Positions 33,656 through 42,716 of a stretch of DNA of 64,000 nt are shown in pieces. The notes under the pieces were generated by a model. The model saw only the letters and a list, made by a program, of their open reading frames with translations, was not told the DNA's origin and ran no database searches. The stretch's first letter is position 1. The number at the start of each line of letters is the position of its first letter. The translations under genes and the position numbers were made by a program. The stretch is from contig NZ_KB907309.1 in the NCBI RefSeq assembly GCF_000381925.1, forward strand, positions 806,001-870,000, in the 5' to 3' direction. Origin of the DNA: Nocardia sp. BMG111209 (GTDB lineage: Bacteria > Actinomycetota > Actinomycetes > Mycobacteriales > Mycobacteriaceae).

Positions 33656-35548
33656 GTGACCGACTGTGCCCGTGAACGACCGGAGGCCACGCTGACCGAG
33701 TCGCTGGATTGGGGTGCCGAACCGATCGAATCGGTGCGGTGGCTGGCGATCGTCTTCGTCCTCGCGGTGACCGCGTGCGCGGTGGTGGGCTGGCTGGCCC
33801 TGCGGCTCACCGAGTGGGGCCGGCATTTCGACCGGGTGACCGGCGCCTTCTTCCACGGCCGCACCGGCGCGGTGACCCTCGGCTACGCCGCGGTGCTCGT
33901 GCTGATCACGGTGACCGCGGTCAAGATCCAGGTGCTGACGTCGTATCAGGGCAACGACATGTTCTCGGCCCTGCAGTACGCGGCCGAGGCGATCGGCCGC
34001 GGCGACCGGGCGGCACTGCACACCGCGGCCGGTCGCTTCCGCAACTCGCTGGTCGTGTTCGCGGTACTGGCCGTGATCGATGTGGCGCGCGCGCAGCTGG
34101 ACTATTACCTCGGCCAGCTGTTCGAGATCCGCTGGCGCCGCTGGCTGACCGATCGGATGGCCGGCGACTGGATCGACGACCGGGTGTACTACCGCAGCCG
34201 CTTCCTGGCCCATCCGACCGACAACCCCGACCAGCGCATCCAGCAGGACGTCGGCGACATGATCTCGATGGCCCGCTCGCTGTCGCTCGGCGCGTTGTCC
34301 GCGGTGGTGTCGGTGGCGTCGTTCGCCTGGATCCTGTGGCGGCTGTCCGGGCCGCTGAACATCCTCGGTATCGAACTGCCGCGCGCGATGGTGTTCCTGG
34401 TACTGGTCTACGTGCTGGTGGCGAGCCTGGTCGCGTTCCGGATCGGCCGTCCGCTGGTCGGGCTCGGATTCCGCTATCAGGCGGTGACCGCGCACTTCCG
34501 GTATTCGCTGGTCCGGCTGCGGGAGAACGCCGAGCCGATCGCCTTCTATCGCGGCGAGGCGGCCGAGGAACACGGCCTGCACGCGCGCTTCGAGGAAGTG
34601 CTGCGGGTGTATCGGAGCCTGGTGAACCGCACCACCATGCTGATCGGCTGGAACCAGACCGCCACCGAGGCGGCGTTCGTGGTGCCGTGGTTGCTGCAGG
34701 CGCCGCGGTTCTTCGACGGCCGGTTGACGCTCGGTGACGTGCAGCAGACCGGATCGGCGTTCGGGCAGATCCAGACCTCGCTGTCCTATTTCCGCAACAA
34801 CTACAACACCTTCGCCGCGTTCCGGGCCACGCTGGCACGCCTGGACGGCCTGCTCCACGACGACGACCGCACCCGGCGGCTGCCGCGGGTCAGCACCCGG
34901 CTCGAGCGGCGCGCGGTCGACCTGGCCGATATCAATCTGTCCCGGCCCGACGGCACCCGCCTGGTCACGGATCTGAACCTGCGGCTGTCCGCCGGCGACG
35001 CGGTGGTGATCACCGGTCCGTCCGGATGTGGTAAGACCACATTGCTGCGCGCGCTCGCCGATATGTGGCCGTATGTCGACGGGACGATCGGCCGCCCCGA
35101 GGACGGCCGGGTGGTGTTCTCACCGCAGATGCCGTATCTGCCGCTGGGTCCGCTGCACGCCGCGGTCATCTATCCCGGCCTGCCCGGCTGCCTGTCCGAC
35201 GACGCGCTCGCCGACGCGCTGCACCGGGTACAGCTCCACGATCTGGTGCCCCGGATGAACGAGGACGCCAACTGGGCGATGGTGCTGTCGCCGGGCGAAC
35301 AACAGCGCCTCGCCTTCGCCCGGATCCTGCTGATCGCCCCGGAGGTCGCCTTCCTGGACGAGGCGACCTCGGCCCTGGACCCGGACATGGAGGCCGCGCT
35401 CTACACCCGGTTGCGCGCCGACCTGCCCGATCTGGTCCTGGTCAGCACCGCGCACCGGGAGACGGTGATGCGCCTGCACACCGATCGGCTGGAGCTCACC
35501 GGCGCCGGATCCTGGACCTACGCCCCGGTCAGCGCGACCCGTTCGTGA
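33656..35548 (+). CDS. ABC transporter of the SbmA/BacA type (fused membrane and ATPase domains)
   Basis: 630 aa, GTG start at 33656 without a good SD; a GGAGG inside the frame at 33680 has only a CTG after it. An SbmA/BacA-like membrane domain (about 25-420: ALRLTEWGRHFDRVTGAFF, DYYLGQLFEIRWRRWLTDRM) is followed by an ATPase domain: Walker A GPSGCGKTT near 455-463, LSPGEQQRLAFARI, VAFLDEATSALD. The layout is that of mycobacterial Rv1819c/BacA, a multisolute importer that takes up vitamin B12 and hydrophilic peptides. Its 3' end overlaps the convergent monooxygenase gene by 20 bp, with no terminator between. Confidence 0.87.
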   Translation: MTDCARERPEATLTESLDWGAEPIESVRWLAIVFVLAVTACAVVGWLALRLTEWGRHFDRVTGAFFHGRTGAVTLGYAAVLVLITVTAVKIQVLTSYQGNDMFSALQYAAEAIGRGDRAALHTAAGRFRNSLVVFAVLAVIDVARAQLDYYLGQLFEIRWRRWLTDRMAGDWIDDRVYYRSRFLAHPTDNPDQRIQQDVGDMISMARSLSLGALSAVVSVASFAWILWRLSGPLNILGIELPRAMVFLVLVYVLVASLVAFRIGRPLVGLGFRYQAVTAHFRYSLVRLRENAEPIAFYRGEAAEEHGLHARFEEVLRVYRSLVNRTTMLIGWNQTATEAAFVVPWLLQAPRFFDGRLTLGDVQQTGSAFGQIQTSLSYFRNNYNTFAAFRATLARLDGLLHDDDRTRRLPRVSTRLERRAVDLADINLSRPDGTRLVTDLNLRLSAGDAVVITGPSGCGKTTLLRALADMWPYVDGTIGRPEDGRVVFSPQMPYLPLGPLHAAVIYPGLPGCLSDDALADALHRVQLHDLVPRMNEDANWAMVLSPGEQQRLAFARILLIAPEVAFLDEATSALDPDMEAALYTRLRADLPDLVLVSTAHRETVMRLHTDRLELTGAGSWTYAPVSATRS

Positions 35549-36698
35549 CGGCCGCGTCCGCCGGCGCGCTCCCGTTCACCCCGGTCAGACCCCATTCCCG
35601 GGCCAGCAGCCGGTGCGAGGTCAGCCGATCCGCGTGCCGGAAGGTGACGCTGGTGATCACGATCTCGTCGGCGCCGGTCAGTTCCTGCAATGCGGTCAGC
35701 CGCGCCGCGACCTGCGCCGGGGTGCCGACGAACTGGGTGGCGAGGCGATCCTCGATCAGCTGCCGCTGTTCGCCGGTGAGCGCGCCCGCGGTATCGGGAT
35801 CCTGATACGCGGCGGCGCCCTCGCCACTGCGGATGCTGTACACCCAGTGGCCGTAGCTGGCCGCGAGCCGCTGCGCGGTCCGCTCGTCCTCGGCGACCAC
35901 TACATCCGCGGACACCACCAGATACGGCTTCGGGTGCCGCTCCGACGGCTTGAACGAATCCCGGTACGCGGCAACGGTTTCCAGGATGGTTCCGGGCGAG
36001 ACGTGATAGTTCGCGGCGAACGGCAGGCCCAGTTCCCCGGCCAGCCGCGCACTCTCACCGCCGCTGGATCCGAACAGCCACAGCTCGATATCGGCGCCCT
36101 CACCCGGAACCGCGTGCAGCGCAACACCGTCCGGGGTCTGATAGCTGCCGTCCAGCAGTGCCCGGATCTCGTTCACCTGCCGGGTGTACTCGATCGGCTC
36201 CGCACCCGGCAGTTGCAGCGCCGCCTGCCCGGCCAGCAGCCGCGACAGGTTCAGGAACTGCCCGGGACTGAACGGCGGCGGGATCACCACACCGTCGCGC
36301 ACCTCGGTCTCCCGCGGCGGTGTGGCAGGCGCGGCGCCCTTGTCGCGCAACTGCGTGCCCCGATGTCCGGAGCGTCCCAGGCCGAGATCCAACCGGCCCG
36401 GGTGCAGCGCGTCGATGGTGCCGAACGCCTCCACCACCGAGGCCGAGGTGTGATGGCCCAGTTGTACCGCGGCCGAGCCGACCCGGATGGTTTCGGTCGC
36501 GGCGGCCACCAGCCCGATCAGGGTGATGCTGGCCGAGCTGGCGACCTGCACGAAATGGTGTTCGGCCAGCCAGAATCGGCGATATCCCCAGGCCTCGGCC
36601 TGCCGCGCCAGGTCGATGGTGTTGCGCAGAGCCTGTTGGGGGGTCGATCCGGCGCTCACCGGCGACAGATCGAGAACGGAGAGTGGGATGCCGGTCAT
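35529..36698 (-). CDS. LLM-class flavin-dependent oxidoreductase (last gene of 11-gene operon)
   Basis: 389 aa from ATG 36698, overlapping the preceding stop as ATGA. It starts MTGIPLSVLDLSPV and has the bacterial-luciferase-like features AEAWGYRRFWLAEHH, IRVGSAAVQLGHHT and GRLDLGLGRSG. This MsnO8-type subgroup uses reduced FMN and O2 to oxidise small substrates, often sulfur- or nitrogen-bearing. It is the distal gene of a run that also encodes two importers. It probably relies on a separate flavin reductase, such as those encoded at 54.1-55.1 kb. Confidence 0.88.
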   Translation of the reverse strand: MTGIPLSVLDLSPVSAGSTPQQALRNTIDLARQAEAWGYRRFWLAEHHFVQVASSASITLIGLVAAATETIRVGSAAVQLGHHTSASVVEAFGTIDALHPGRLDLGLGRSGHRGTQLRDKGAAPATPPRETEVRDGVVIPPPFSPGQFLNLSRLLAGQAALQLPGAEPIEYTRQVNEIRALLDGSYQTPDGVALHAVPGEGADIELWLFGSSGGESARLAGELGLPFAANYHVSPGTILETVAAYRDSFKPSERHPKPYLVVSADVVVAEDERTAQRLAASYGHWVYSIRSGEGAAAYQDPDTAGALTGEQRQLIEDRLATQFVGTPAQVAARLTALQELTGADEIVITSVTFRHADRLTSHRLLAREWGLTGVNGSAPADAAVTNGSR

Positions 36699-38056
36699 GA
36701 GGCGCGTACTCCTTCGCTGGTCCGATGGGGATGGCGCAGGCCCAGATGTTCGCGCAGGGTCGTGCCGGTGTATTCGGTGCGGAAACTGCCGCGGTCCTGG
36801 AGTTCGGGGACGACCTTCTCGACGAAGTCGTCGAGGCCGCCCGGCGTCAGGTGCGGGACGAGCACGAAGCCGTCGCAGGCGTCGTGCTGCACATAGCGAT
36901 CGATCTCCGCCGCCACCTCCGCGGGGGTGCCGACGAACTGCTGCCGCGCGGTGACCGCGATGATCAGCTCGCGGATGCTCAGCCCCTCGGCCTCGGCCCG
37001 GGACCGCCACGCGTCCGCGACCGCGCGCGGATCCTTGGCGTGCCGGACCCGGCCGCGGGTGATGTTCACATTGTCCGCCGGATCCACGTCGGGCAGCGGG
37101 CCGTCCGGGTCGTAGCCGGAAAGGTCACGGCCCCAGACCTGTTCGAGGAAGGCCAGCGCGGTCTGCGGGCCGACCTGCTGCCGCCGGATGTGCCGGGCCC
37201 GCTCCTGCGCGTCGGCGGGGGTGTCGCCGAGTACATAGGTGGCGGCGGGCAGGATCAGCAGATCGTCGCGGGAGCGGCCGTATTTCGCGAGCCGGCCCTT
37301 CACGTCGCGGTAGAACTGCTGCCCGTCCTCGAGTTCGCCGTGCATGCTGAAGATCGCATCGGCCTTGGCGGCGGCGAACTCCCGGCCCTCGGCGGAATCA
37401 CCGGCCTGCAACAGCACCGGATAACCCTGCGGGCTCGGCGGCAGTACGAACGGTCCCTCGATATCGAACTGATCGCTGTGGAAACGCACGGTCGCCGGTG
37501 CGGCGGTGAAGATTCCGCGGTCACGGTCGACGATCGGCGGTGCGGACCAGCCGTCCCACAGCGCGCGGGTGGCGTCGATCACCTCGGCGGCGCGGGTGTA
37601 CCGCTTGGCATGTTCGAGATAGCCGCCGCGGCGGAAGTTCTCGCCGGTGAAGGCGTCCGAGGAGGTGACCGCGTTCCAGGCGGCCCGGCCGCCCGAGAGG
37701 TGGTCCAGCGTGCCGAATTGCCGTGCCAGCTCGAAGGGTTCGTTGTAGGTGGTGTTGATGGTCCCGGCCAGCCCGAGCCGGGTGGTCACCCCGGCCAGCG
37801 CGTTGAGGACGGTGAGGGTGTCGGGCCGGCCCACCACGTCCAGATCGTGGATCCGGTCGCGGTGCTCCCGTAATCGCAGTCCCTCGGCGAGGAAGAAGAA
37901 GTCGAACAGCCCCCGCTCGGCCGTGCGGGCCAGGTGTACGAAGGAGTCGAAGTCGATCTGGCTGCCCGAGTCGGGATCGCGCCACACGGTGGTGTTGTTG
38001 ACGCCCGGGAAGTGTGCGGCGAGATGAACCTGTCTGCGTACCTGTGTATCCGGCAT
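36695..38056 (-). CDS. NtaA/SnaA/DszA-family FMN-dependent monooxygenase
   Basis: 453 aa from ATG 38056 with GAGGAGAG upstream. Features: VHLAAHFPGVNNTTVW near the N terminus, LFDFFFLAEGLRLR, GLAGTINTTYNEPF, WNAVTSSDAFTGENF and a long C-terminal part including FVGTPAEVAAEIDRYVQ. This is the family of nitrilotriacetate monooxygenase A, DszA sulfone monooxygenase and B. subtilis YtnJ. It needs reduced FMN from a partner reductase, and none is in this operon. The substrate may be a sulfur amino-acid derivative or sulfone, to judge from the importer genes. Confidence 0.9.
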   Translation of the reverse strand: MPDTQVRRQVHLAAHFPGVNNTTVWRDPDSGSQIDFDSFVHLARTAERGLFDFFFLAEGLRLREHRDRIHDLDVVGRPDTLTVLNALAGVTTRLGLAGTINTTYNEPFELARQFGTLDHLSGGRAAWNAVTSSDAFTGENFRRGGYLEHAKRYTRAAEVIDATRALWDGWSAPPIVDRDRGIFTAAPATVRFHSDQFDIEGPFVLPPSPQGYPVLLQAGDSAEGREFAAAKADAIFSMHGELEDGQQFYRDVKGRLAKYGRSRDDLLILPAATYVLGDTPADAQERARHIRRQQVGPQTALAFLEQVWGRDLSGYDPDGPLPDVDPADNVNITRGRVRHAKDPRAVADAWRSRAEAEGLSIRELIIAVTARQQFVGTPAEVAAEIDRYVQHDACDGFVLVPHLTPGGLDDFVEKVVPELQDRGSFRTEYTGTTLREHLGLRHPHRTSEGVRAS

Positions 38057-38064
38057 CTCTCTCC

Positions 38065-39144
38065 TCAGGCGGTCGGAGCGTAGCGATCGACGGGACGCGG
38101 CAGACCGAGCCGATCCCGCAGGCGGGGAGCCAGTTTCGGCAGCGCGGCGGTGAAGGCGGCCACCGCCAGCGGCCGCAGCACCACCCCGTCGCCCGCGCCG
38201 GTGGCGTGGATGCGCCCCAGCAGTTCGCGCAGCGTGTCCGCGGTTCCGATGTGCCGCAACGTGTTCGGATCGGCGGTCGGCGTCCACACCTCCAGTTGCG
38301 CCACGTCCACGACGGCGTTCTCCTCGGTGGCGGCGAGGTGCACATCGAGGTCGACCAGCACCGAGACCCGGTCGGGATCGCGGCCGGCGGCGGCCACCGC
38401 GGCGCGTACCTCGGCGCGGGCCTGTGCGGCGGCGGCGAGATCGGCCGCGGCGACCCGGATCACGTCGGCCCGCCGGACGGCCACCGCGGTACTGTGCGGA
38501 TCGGCCGCGCGGATCACCACGATCGGCTGCCCCTGCGGCGGCCGCGGCGTGATCGAGGGGCCCTTCACCGAGAAGTGCTCGCCCACATAGTCGATGTAGT
38601 GCAACTTGTCCCGGTCGATGAACCGGCCGGTGGCGGCGTCGCGGATCTCGGCGTCGTCCTCCCAGCTGTCCCACAACCGGGTCACCACCTCCACGGCCTC
38701 GTCGGCCTCGGCCCACAGCGAGACCTCGTCCTGTTCGGCCTTGCGCCCGAACAGCGCCGACTGCCCGCGCGAGACCGTGACCTCCCATCCGGCCCGGCCG
38801 AGGGTCGCGAAATCGACGCTGGCCACCGCCTTCGACACGTGGAACGGTTCGGTGTGGGTGACGGGAACCTGCGGGATCAGCCCGATCCGGTACGTCGCGG
38901 CCGCGGCGCGCGCGGCGACGCCGACCGCCTCCAGCCGGCCGAGCGCACCCACGGGTTGCAGCGCGAACGAGTCGGGCAGGAAGACGAGATCGAGTCCGTA
39001 CCGGTCCGCCGCGGTGATCGCGTCCAGCCAGTAGCCGGCGGTGAACAGTTCCTCGGCCCGCGAGTCCGGGCGCCGCCAGGACGCCGGATGCGCTCCGGTG
39101 CCGGACAGTTCCACTCCCAGGAGCAAATTCCTGCGTGCGGTCAT
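38065..39144 (-). CDS. LLM-class flavin-dependent monooxygenase
   Basis: 359 aa, ATG overlapping the stop of the ATPase gene (ATGA). MTARRNLLLGVELSGTG is followed by ADRYGLDLVFLPDSF, TYRIGLIPQVPVTHTEPFHV and GRAGWEVTVS, a luciferase-like TIM-barrel of the DszA/NtaA-related branch but shorter. FMNH2-dependent, cytosolic. It shares the operon with three other luciferase-like enzymes of distinct sequence, so they are not recent duplicates and probably act in sequence or on different members of a substrate class. Confidence 0.86.
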   Translation of the reverse strand: MTARRNLLLGVELSGTGAHPASWRRPDSRAEELFTAGYWLDAITAADRYGLDLVFLPDSFALQPVGALGRLEAVGVAARAAAATYRIGLIPQVPVTHTEPFHVSKAVASVDFATLGRAGWEVTVSRGQSALFGRKAEQDEVSLWAEADEAVEVVTRLWDSWEDDAEIRDAATGRFIDRDKLHYIDYVGEHFSVKGPSITPRPPQGQPIVVIRAADPHSTAVAVRRADVIRVAAADLAAAAQARAEVRAAVAAAGRDPDRVSVLVDLDVHLAATEENAVVDVAQLEVWTPTADPNTLRHIGTADTLRELLGRIHATGAGDGVVLRPLAVAAFTAALPKLAPRLRDRLGLPRPVDRYAPTA

Positions 39145-40769
39145 CGGGGAGTCCTTTCGACGGGAGCGCGCCGCCCGCCCGCCGTCCCCGCCGAACCCGG
39201 GACGGCCGACAACAGCTCTCGGGTGTATTCGTGCGTGGGCGCGCTGAAAATGTCTGCGGTAGCGGCCGTTTCGACGATGCGGCCGTCGCGCATGACCGCC
39301 ACCCGATCCGCGATACGGCGGACCACGGCCAGATCGTGGGTGATGAACAGATAACTCGAATGCAGTTCGGCCTGCAGGTTCTCCAGCAGGGTGAGAATCT
39401 GCGCCTGCACCGAGACGTCGAGCGCGGAGACCGGCTCGTCGAGCACCACCAGGTCCGGGCGCAACGCCAGGGCCCGGGCGATGGCGACCCGCTGCCGCTG
39501 GCCGCCGGACAGTTCGGCCGGCCGCCGGGCCGCGTACGCGGCGGGCAGTTCGACCTGGTCGAGCAGTTCCCCGGCCAGCCGCGGCCGATCCCGGCGCGGC
39601 GCGAGCCCGAAGGCCCGCAACGGCTCCGTCACGATGGCCTCGACGGTGAGCTTGGGATTCAGTGCGGCATAGGGGTTCTGGTACACGACCTGGATGCGGC
39701 GGCGCAGTTCGCGCAGCCGGTTACCCTGCACCGCACCGAGATCCACGCCGTCGAAGGTGATGCTGCCCGCGTCGGCCTGCTCCAGCCGGGCCAGGATACG
39801 GGCCGTGGTGGTCTTCCCGGAACCGGATTCGCCCACCACGGCCAGGGTTTCGCCGCGGTCCACATGCAGGGTGACATCGTCGACGGCCGTGAGGGTTTCG
39901 CGGTGACCGAGATGGAAGGTGCGGCGCAGTCCGGTGGCCACCAGCAGCGGAGTGGCGGCGGCCGGGCGGGTGGGGCGGGTCGCGGTGTCCAGGCTCGGCG
40001 CGGCGGCCAGCAGCCGCTTCGTGTACTCGTGCCGTGGATCGCCGAGAATATCTGCGGTGGAACCGGTTTCGACGATCTCGCCGCCGCGCATCACCACGAT
40101 ACGGTCGGCGCGGTCGGCCGCCACGCCCAGATCGTGGGTGATCAGCAGCACGGCGGTGCCGGATTCGGCGGTGCGGGCCGCGAGATGATCCAGGATCCGT
40201 TTCTGCACGGTGACGTCCAGCGCGCTGGTCGGCTCGTCCGCGATGACCAGCTGCGGGCCGCAGGCCAGCGCGATCCCGATCAGCACCCGCTGCCGTTGAC
40301 CGCCGGAGAGATCCTGCGGATACTGCCGGGCCCGCAGCTCCGGGCGGTCCAGTCCGGCGGTGGTCAGGATGTCCACCGCCTGCACCCAGGCGTCGCGGCG
40401 GGTGGCGCGGCCGTGGATGCGCAATGCCTCGGCCACCTGATCGCCGATGCGCAGCACCGGATTCAGCGAGGTACCCGGATCCTGTGGTACCAGGCCGATC
40501 CGGGCGCCGCGGATCTGCCGTAGCACCCGCGGCCCGGCATCGTCGACGCGGTCGCCGTCGAAGTGGATCCGGCCGCCGGTGATCACGCCGTCGCCGAGCC
40601 GGAGCACCGCATTGGCGAGAGTGGACTTCCCGGAACCGGATTCGCCGACCAGCGCGACCGTCTCGCCGCGCGCGACGGTCAGCGAGGCGCCGGCCACCGC
40701 CGGGACCGCCCCCGGATATTCGACGCGCAGATCCACGACGCGCAACAGCGGCTCCGCCGGCGCGGTCAT
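39141..40769 (-). CDS. Peptide/opine-type ABC transporter, two ATPase domains fused (DppD-DppF like)
   Basis: 542 aa from ATG 40769 (ATGA overlap with the permease gene). Two complete ABC modules: the first has GESGSGKSTLANA (about 42), LSGGQRQRVLIGIAL and VIADEPTSALD; the second has GESGSGKTTTARI (about 325), LSGGQRQRVAIARAL and VVLDEPVSALD. Such fused ATPases power Dpp/Opp/nickel-type importers. The two permeases and the binding protein are encoded immediately upstream. Confidence 0.92.
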   Translation of the reverse strand: MTAPAEPLLRVVDLRVEYPGAVPAVAGASLTVARGETVALVGESGSGKSTLANAVLRLGDGVITGGRIHFDGDRVDDAGPRVLRQIRGARIGLVPQDPGTSLNPVLRIGDQVAEALRIHGRATRRDAWVQAVDILTTAGLDRPELRARQYPQDLSGGQRQRVLIGIALACGPQLVIADEPTSALDVTVQKRILDHLAARTAESGTAVLLITHDLGVAADRADRIVVMRGGEIVETGSTADILGDPRHEYTKRLLAAAPSLDTATRPTRPAAATPLLVATGLRRTFHLGHRETLTAVDDVTLHVDRGETLAVVGESGSGKTTTARILARLEQADAGSITFDGVDLGAVQGNRLRELRRRIQVVYQNPYAALNPKLTVEAIVTEPLRAFGLAPRRDRPRLAGELLDQVELPAAYAARRPAELSGGQRQRVAIARALALRPDLVVLDEPVSALDVSVQAQILTLLENLQAELHSSYLFITHDLAVVRRIADRVAVMRDGRIVETAATADIFSAPTHEYTRELLSAVPGSAGTAGGRRAPVERTPR

Positions 40770-41725
40770 CGGGCACCGTCCCGGCCCAGGGCGCGGCCGA
40801 TGCGCTGCGCCGCGAGGACCACCGCGATGATCACCAGGCCCGGCAGCGTGGTCATCCACCAGGCGGTGGCGAGGAAGTTGCGGCCTTCGGCGATCAGCGA
40901 ACCCCATTCCGGCGTCGGCGGTTTCGCGCCGTAACCGAGGAAGCTCAGCGACGACACCGCCAGCACCGCGACCCCGAAGTCGACCGCGGCCAGCGCCACC
41001 ACGGGTGCGTAGGAGTTGCGCAGCACGTGCCGCACGAGCACCACCGGCCACCGCACCCCGGAGGCGAACGCCGCCTCGACATAGGGCGTGCGGCGCACCC
41101 GCAGAACCTCCGAGCGCATCAGCCGGGCGAACTGCGCCATCATCACCAGTCCCACCGCGAGCGCGACGTTGCGGCTGCCGACCCCCAGCACCGTCACCAG
41201 CACCAGCGCGCTCAGCAGTTCCGGAACCGCCAGCAGCACATCGACGATGCGCATGATCACGGTGTCCGCCGGACCGCCGAGCCCGCCGGACACGAGACCG
41301 ATCAGGCTGCCGCCGACCAGTCCGATACCGACCGCGATCAGGGTGGCCGTCACCGAGATCCCGGCCGCGTGCACCACCCGGGTGTAGAGGTCGCGGCCGA
41401 GATTGTCGGTGCCGAACCAGTGTTCGGCGCTGGGCCCGCGCAACTTCTGCGCCGGCACACCGGTGAGCGGGTCACGCCCCGCGAACCGGCCCGGCACCAC
41501 CGCCCAGCCCAGCACCACGATCAGGACCAGCACCGACAGCGCCACCGCAGCGTGTTCCCGCAGCGCCCGCGCGACCGCGCGCGGACCCGGGACAACCGCC
41601 CACGACCGCTCGGCGGAGCCGGAACGGCCGCGATCCGGCCGTATCCCGTCCGGTGGCTCCGGCCGCGCGGGGTCGCGGGGACCGGTATCGGGCGGTGCAC
41701 CGCGCGTCGCCAGGAAATCGGTCAT
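40766..41725 (-). CDS. Peptide-type ABC transporter permease (DppC like)
   Basis: 319 aa, ATG start. A long cytosolic N terminus (about 65 residues, Pro/Arg-rich) precedes six helices. FAGRDPLTGVPAQKLRGPSAEHWFGTDNLGRDLYTRVVH is the typical DppC/OppC N-terminal loop (DPLTG, HWFGTDNLGRD). An EAA-like loop lies near RTPYVEAAFASGVR. It pairs with the DppB-like protein encoded 27 bp upstream. Confidence 0.92.
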   Translation of the reverse strand: MTDFLATRGAPPDTGPRDPARPEPPDGIRPDRGRSGSAERSWAVVPGPRAVARALREHAAVALSVLVLIVVLGWAVVPGRFAGRDPLTGVPAQKLRGPSAEHWFGTDNLGRDLYTRVVHAAGISVTATLIAVGIGLVGGSLIGLVSGGLGGPADTVIMRIVDVLLAVPELLSALVLVTVLGVGSRNVALAVGLVMMAQFARLMRSEVLRVRRTPYVEAAFASGVRWPVVLVRHVLRNSYAPVVALAAVDFGVAVLAVSSLSFLGYGAKPPTPEWGSLIAEGRNFLATAWWMTTLPGLVIIAVVLAAQRIGRALGRDGAR

Positions 41726-41752
41726 GAGCGGCTCCGATTGCGGGACAAGGGA

Positions 41753-42709
41753 TTACACACGGACCGCACCTCTCCGCCGGAAGTGCTGTGCCACACGGGG
41801 ATCCAGCACCGGATAGATCAGGTCGACGACCAGGTTGACCACCACGAAGACCGTCGCGGTGAAGACGACGATGCCCTGCACCACCGGGATGTCCTCGTTC
41901 AGCACCGCGGTCTGGGTGAGCCGGCCCAGGCCCGCCCGGGAGAACACGGTCTCCACGACCACGGAGCCGGCCAGCACGGTGCCGACCCAGACCCCCGCCA
42001 CGGTGAGCGCGGGCGCCAGCGCGGGCCGCAGCACATGCCGCAACTGCACCCACCAGCGCGAGGCGCCCTTGGCGAAGGCGACCTCGACGAACGGCTGCCG
42101 CCAGGTCTGCGCCAGGCTGGTGTACAGGACCTGGGCGATCACCGCGCCGACCGGGACGGCCAGCGTGACCGCGGGCAGGATGGTGCCCTGCACGCCGGTG
42201 CCGCCGAACGCCGGCACCAGCCGCAACCGGAACGAGAACACCTGCAACAGCAGCAATCCCACCCAGAAGGTGGGCGCCGAGGCGCCGATCGGCGGCAGTG
42301 CGATCAGAAATCCACGCAGCCGGCGCTTTTCGGTGTAGGCCGCGGTCAGTGCCAGCGCGGTGCCGAACACCAGCGCCAGCGCCAGCGCGGTGACCGCCAG
42401 CACCAGGGTGGTGGGTATCGCGTCGCCGATCGCGTCGAGCACATGCTGCCCGTTGGTCAGCGAACGGCCGAGATCCCCGTGCAGCGCCCGGTCGAGTGCG
42501 GTGAGGTACTGCTGCCAGACCGGCTTGTCGAGCCCGTATCGGGCCCGCAGTTCGGCGACGGCCGCGGCGTCGAGCGGGATGCCCGGATTGGCGGCCGCCA
42601 GGGTGACCGGATCACCGGGCAACAGGTACAGCACGATGAACGAGCCGGTGAAGGCCGCCCACAGGACGGCGACGGCCTGGATCACCCGCGACGCCACGTA
42701 CCGTCCCAT
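41753..42709 (-). CDS. Peptide-type ABC transporter permease (DppB like)
   Basis: 318 aa, ATG start. Helix 1 (VASRVIQAVAVLWAAFTGSF) is followed by the DppB-type segment YLLPGDPV and LRARYGLDKPVWQQYLTAL, then five further helices with the loop FVEVAFAKGASRWWVQLRHVLRPAL. The binding-protein gene ends 7 bp upstream. Confidence 0.92.
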   Translation of the reverse strand: MGRYVASRVIQAVAVLWAAFTGSFIVLYLLPGDPVTLAAANPGIPLDAAAVAELRARYGLDKPVWQQYLTALDRALHGDLGRSLTNGQHVLDAIGDAIPTTLVLAVTALALALVFGTALALTAAYTEKRRLRGFLIALPPIGASAPTFWVGLLLLQVFSFRLRLVPAFGGTGVQGTILPAVTLAVPVGAVIAQVLYTSLAQTWRQPFVEVAFAKGASRWWVQLRHVLRPALAPALTVAGVWVGTVLAGSVVVETVFSRAGLGRLTQTAVLNEDIPVVQGIVVFTATVFVVVNLVVDLIYPVLDPRVAQHFRRRGAVRV

Positions 42710-42716
42710 CGGTGCC

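Noticed and set aside
36695..38056. Dibenzothiophene desulfurisation (dsz) operon
   Set aside because: The enzyme is of the DszA/NtaA family and an SfnB/DszC-like gene lies 18 kb away, but there is no DszB desulfinase, and the operon partners are amino acid and peptide importers.
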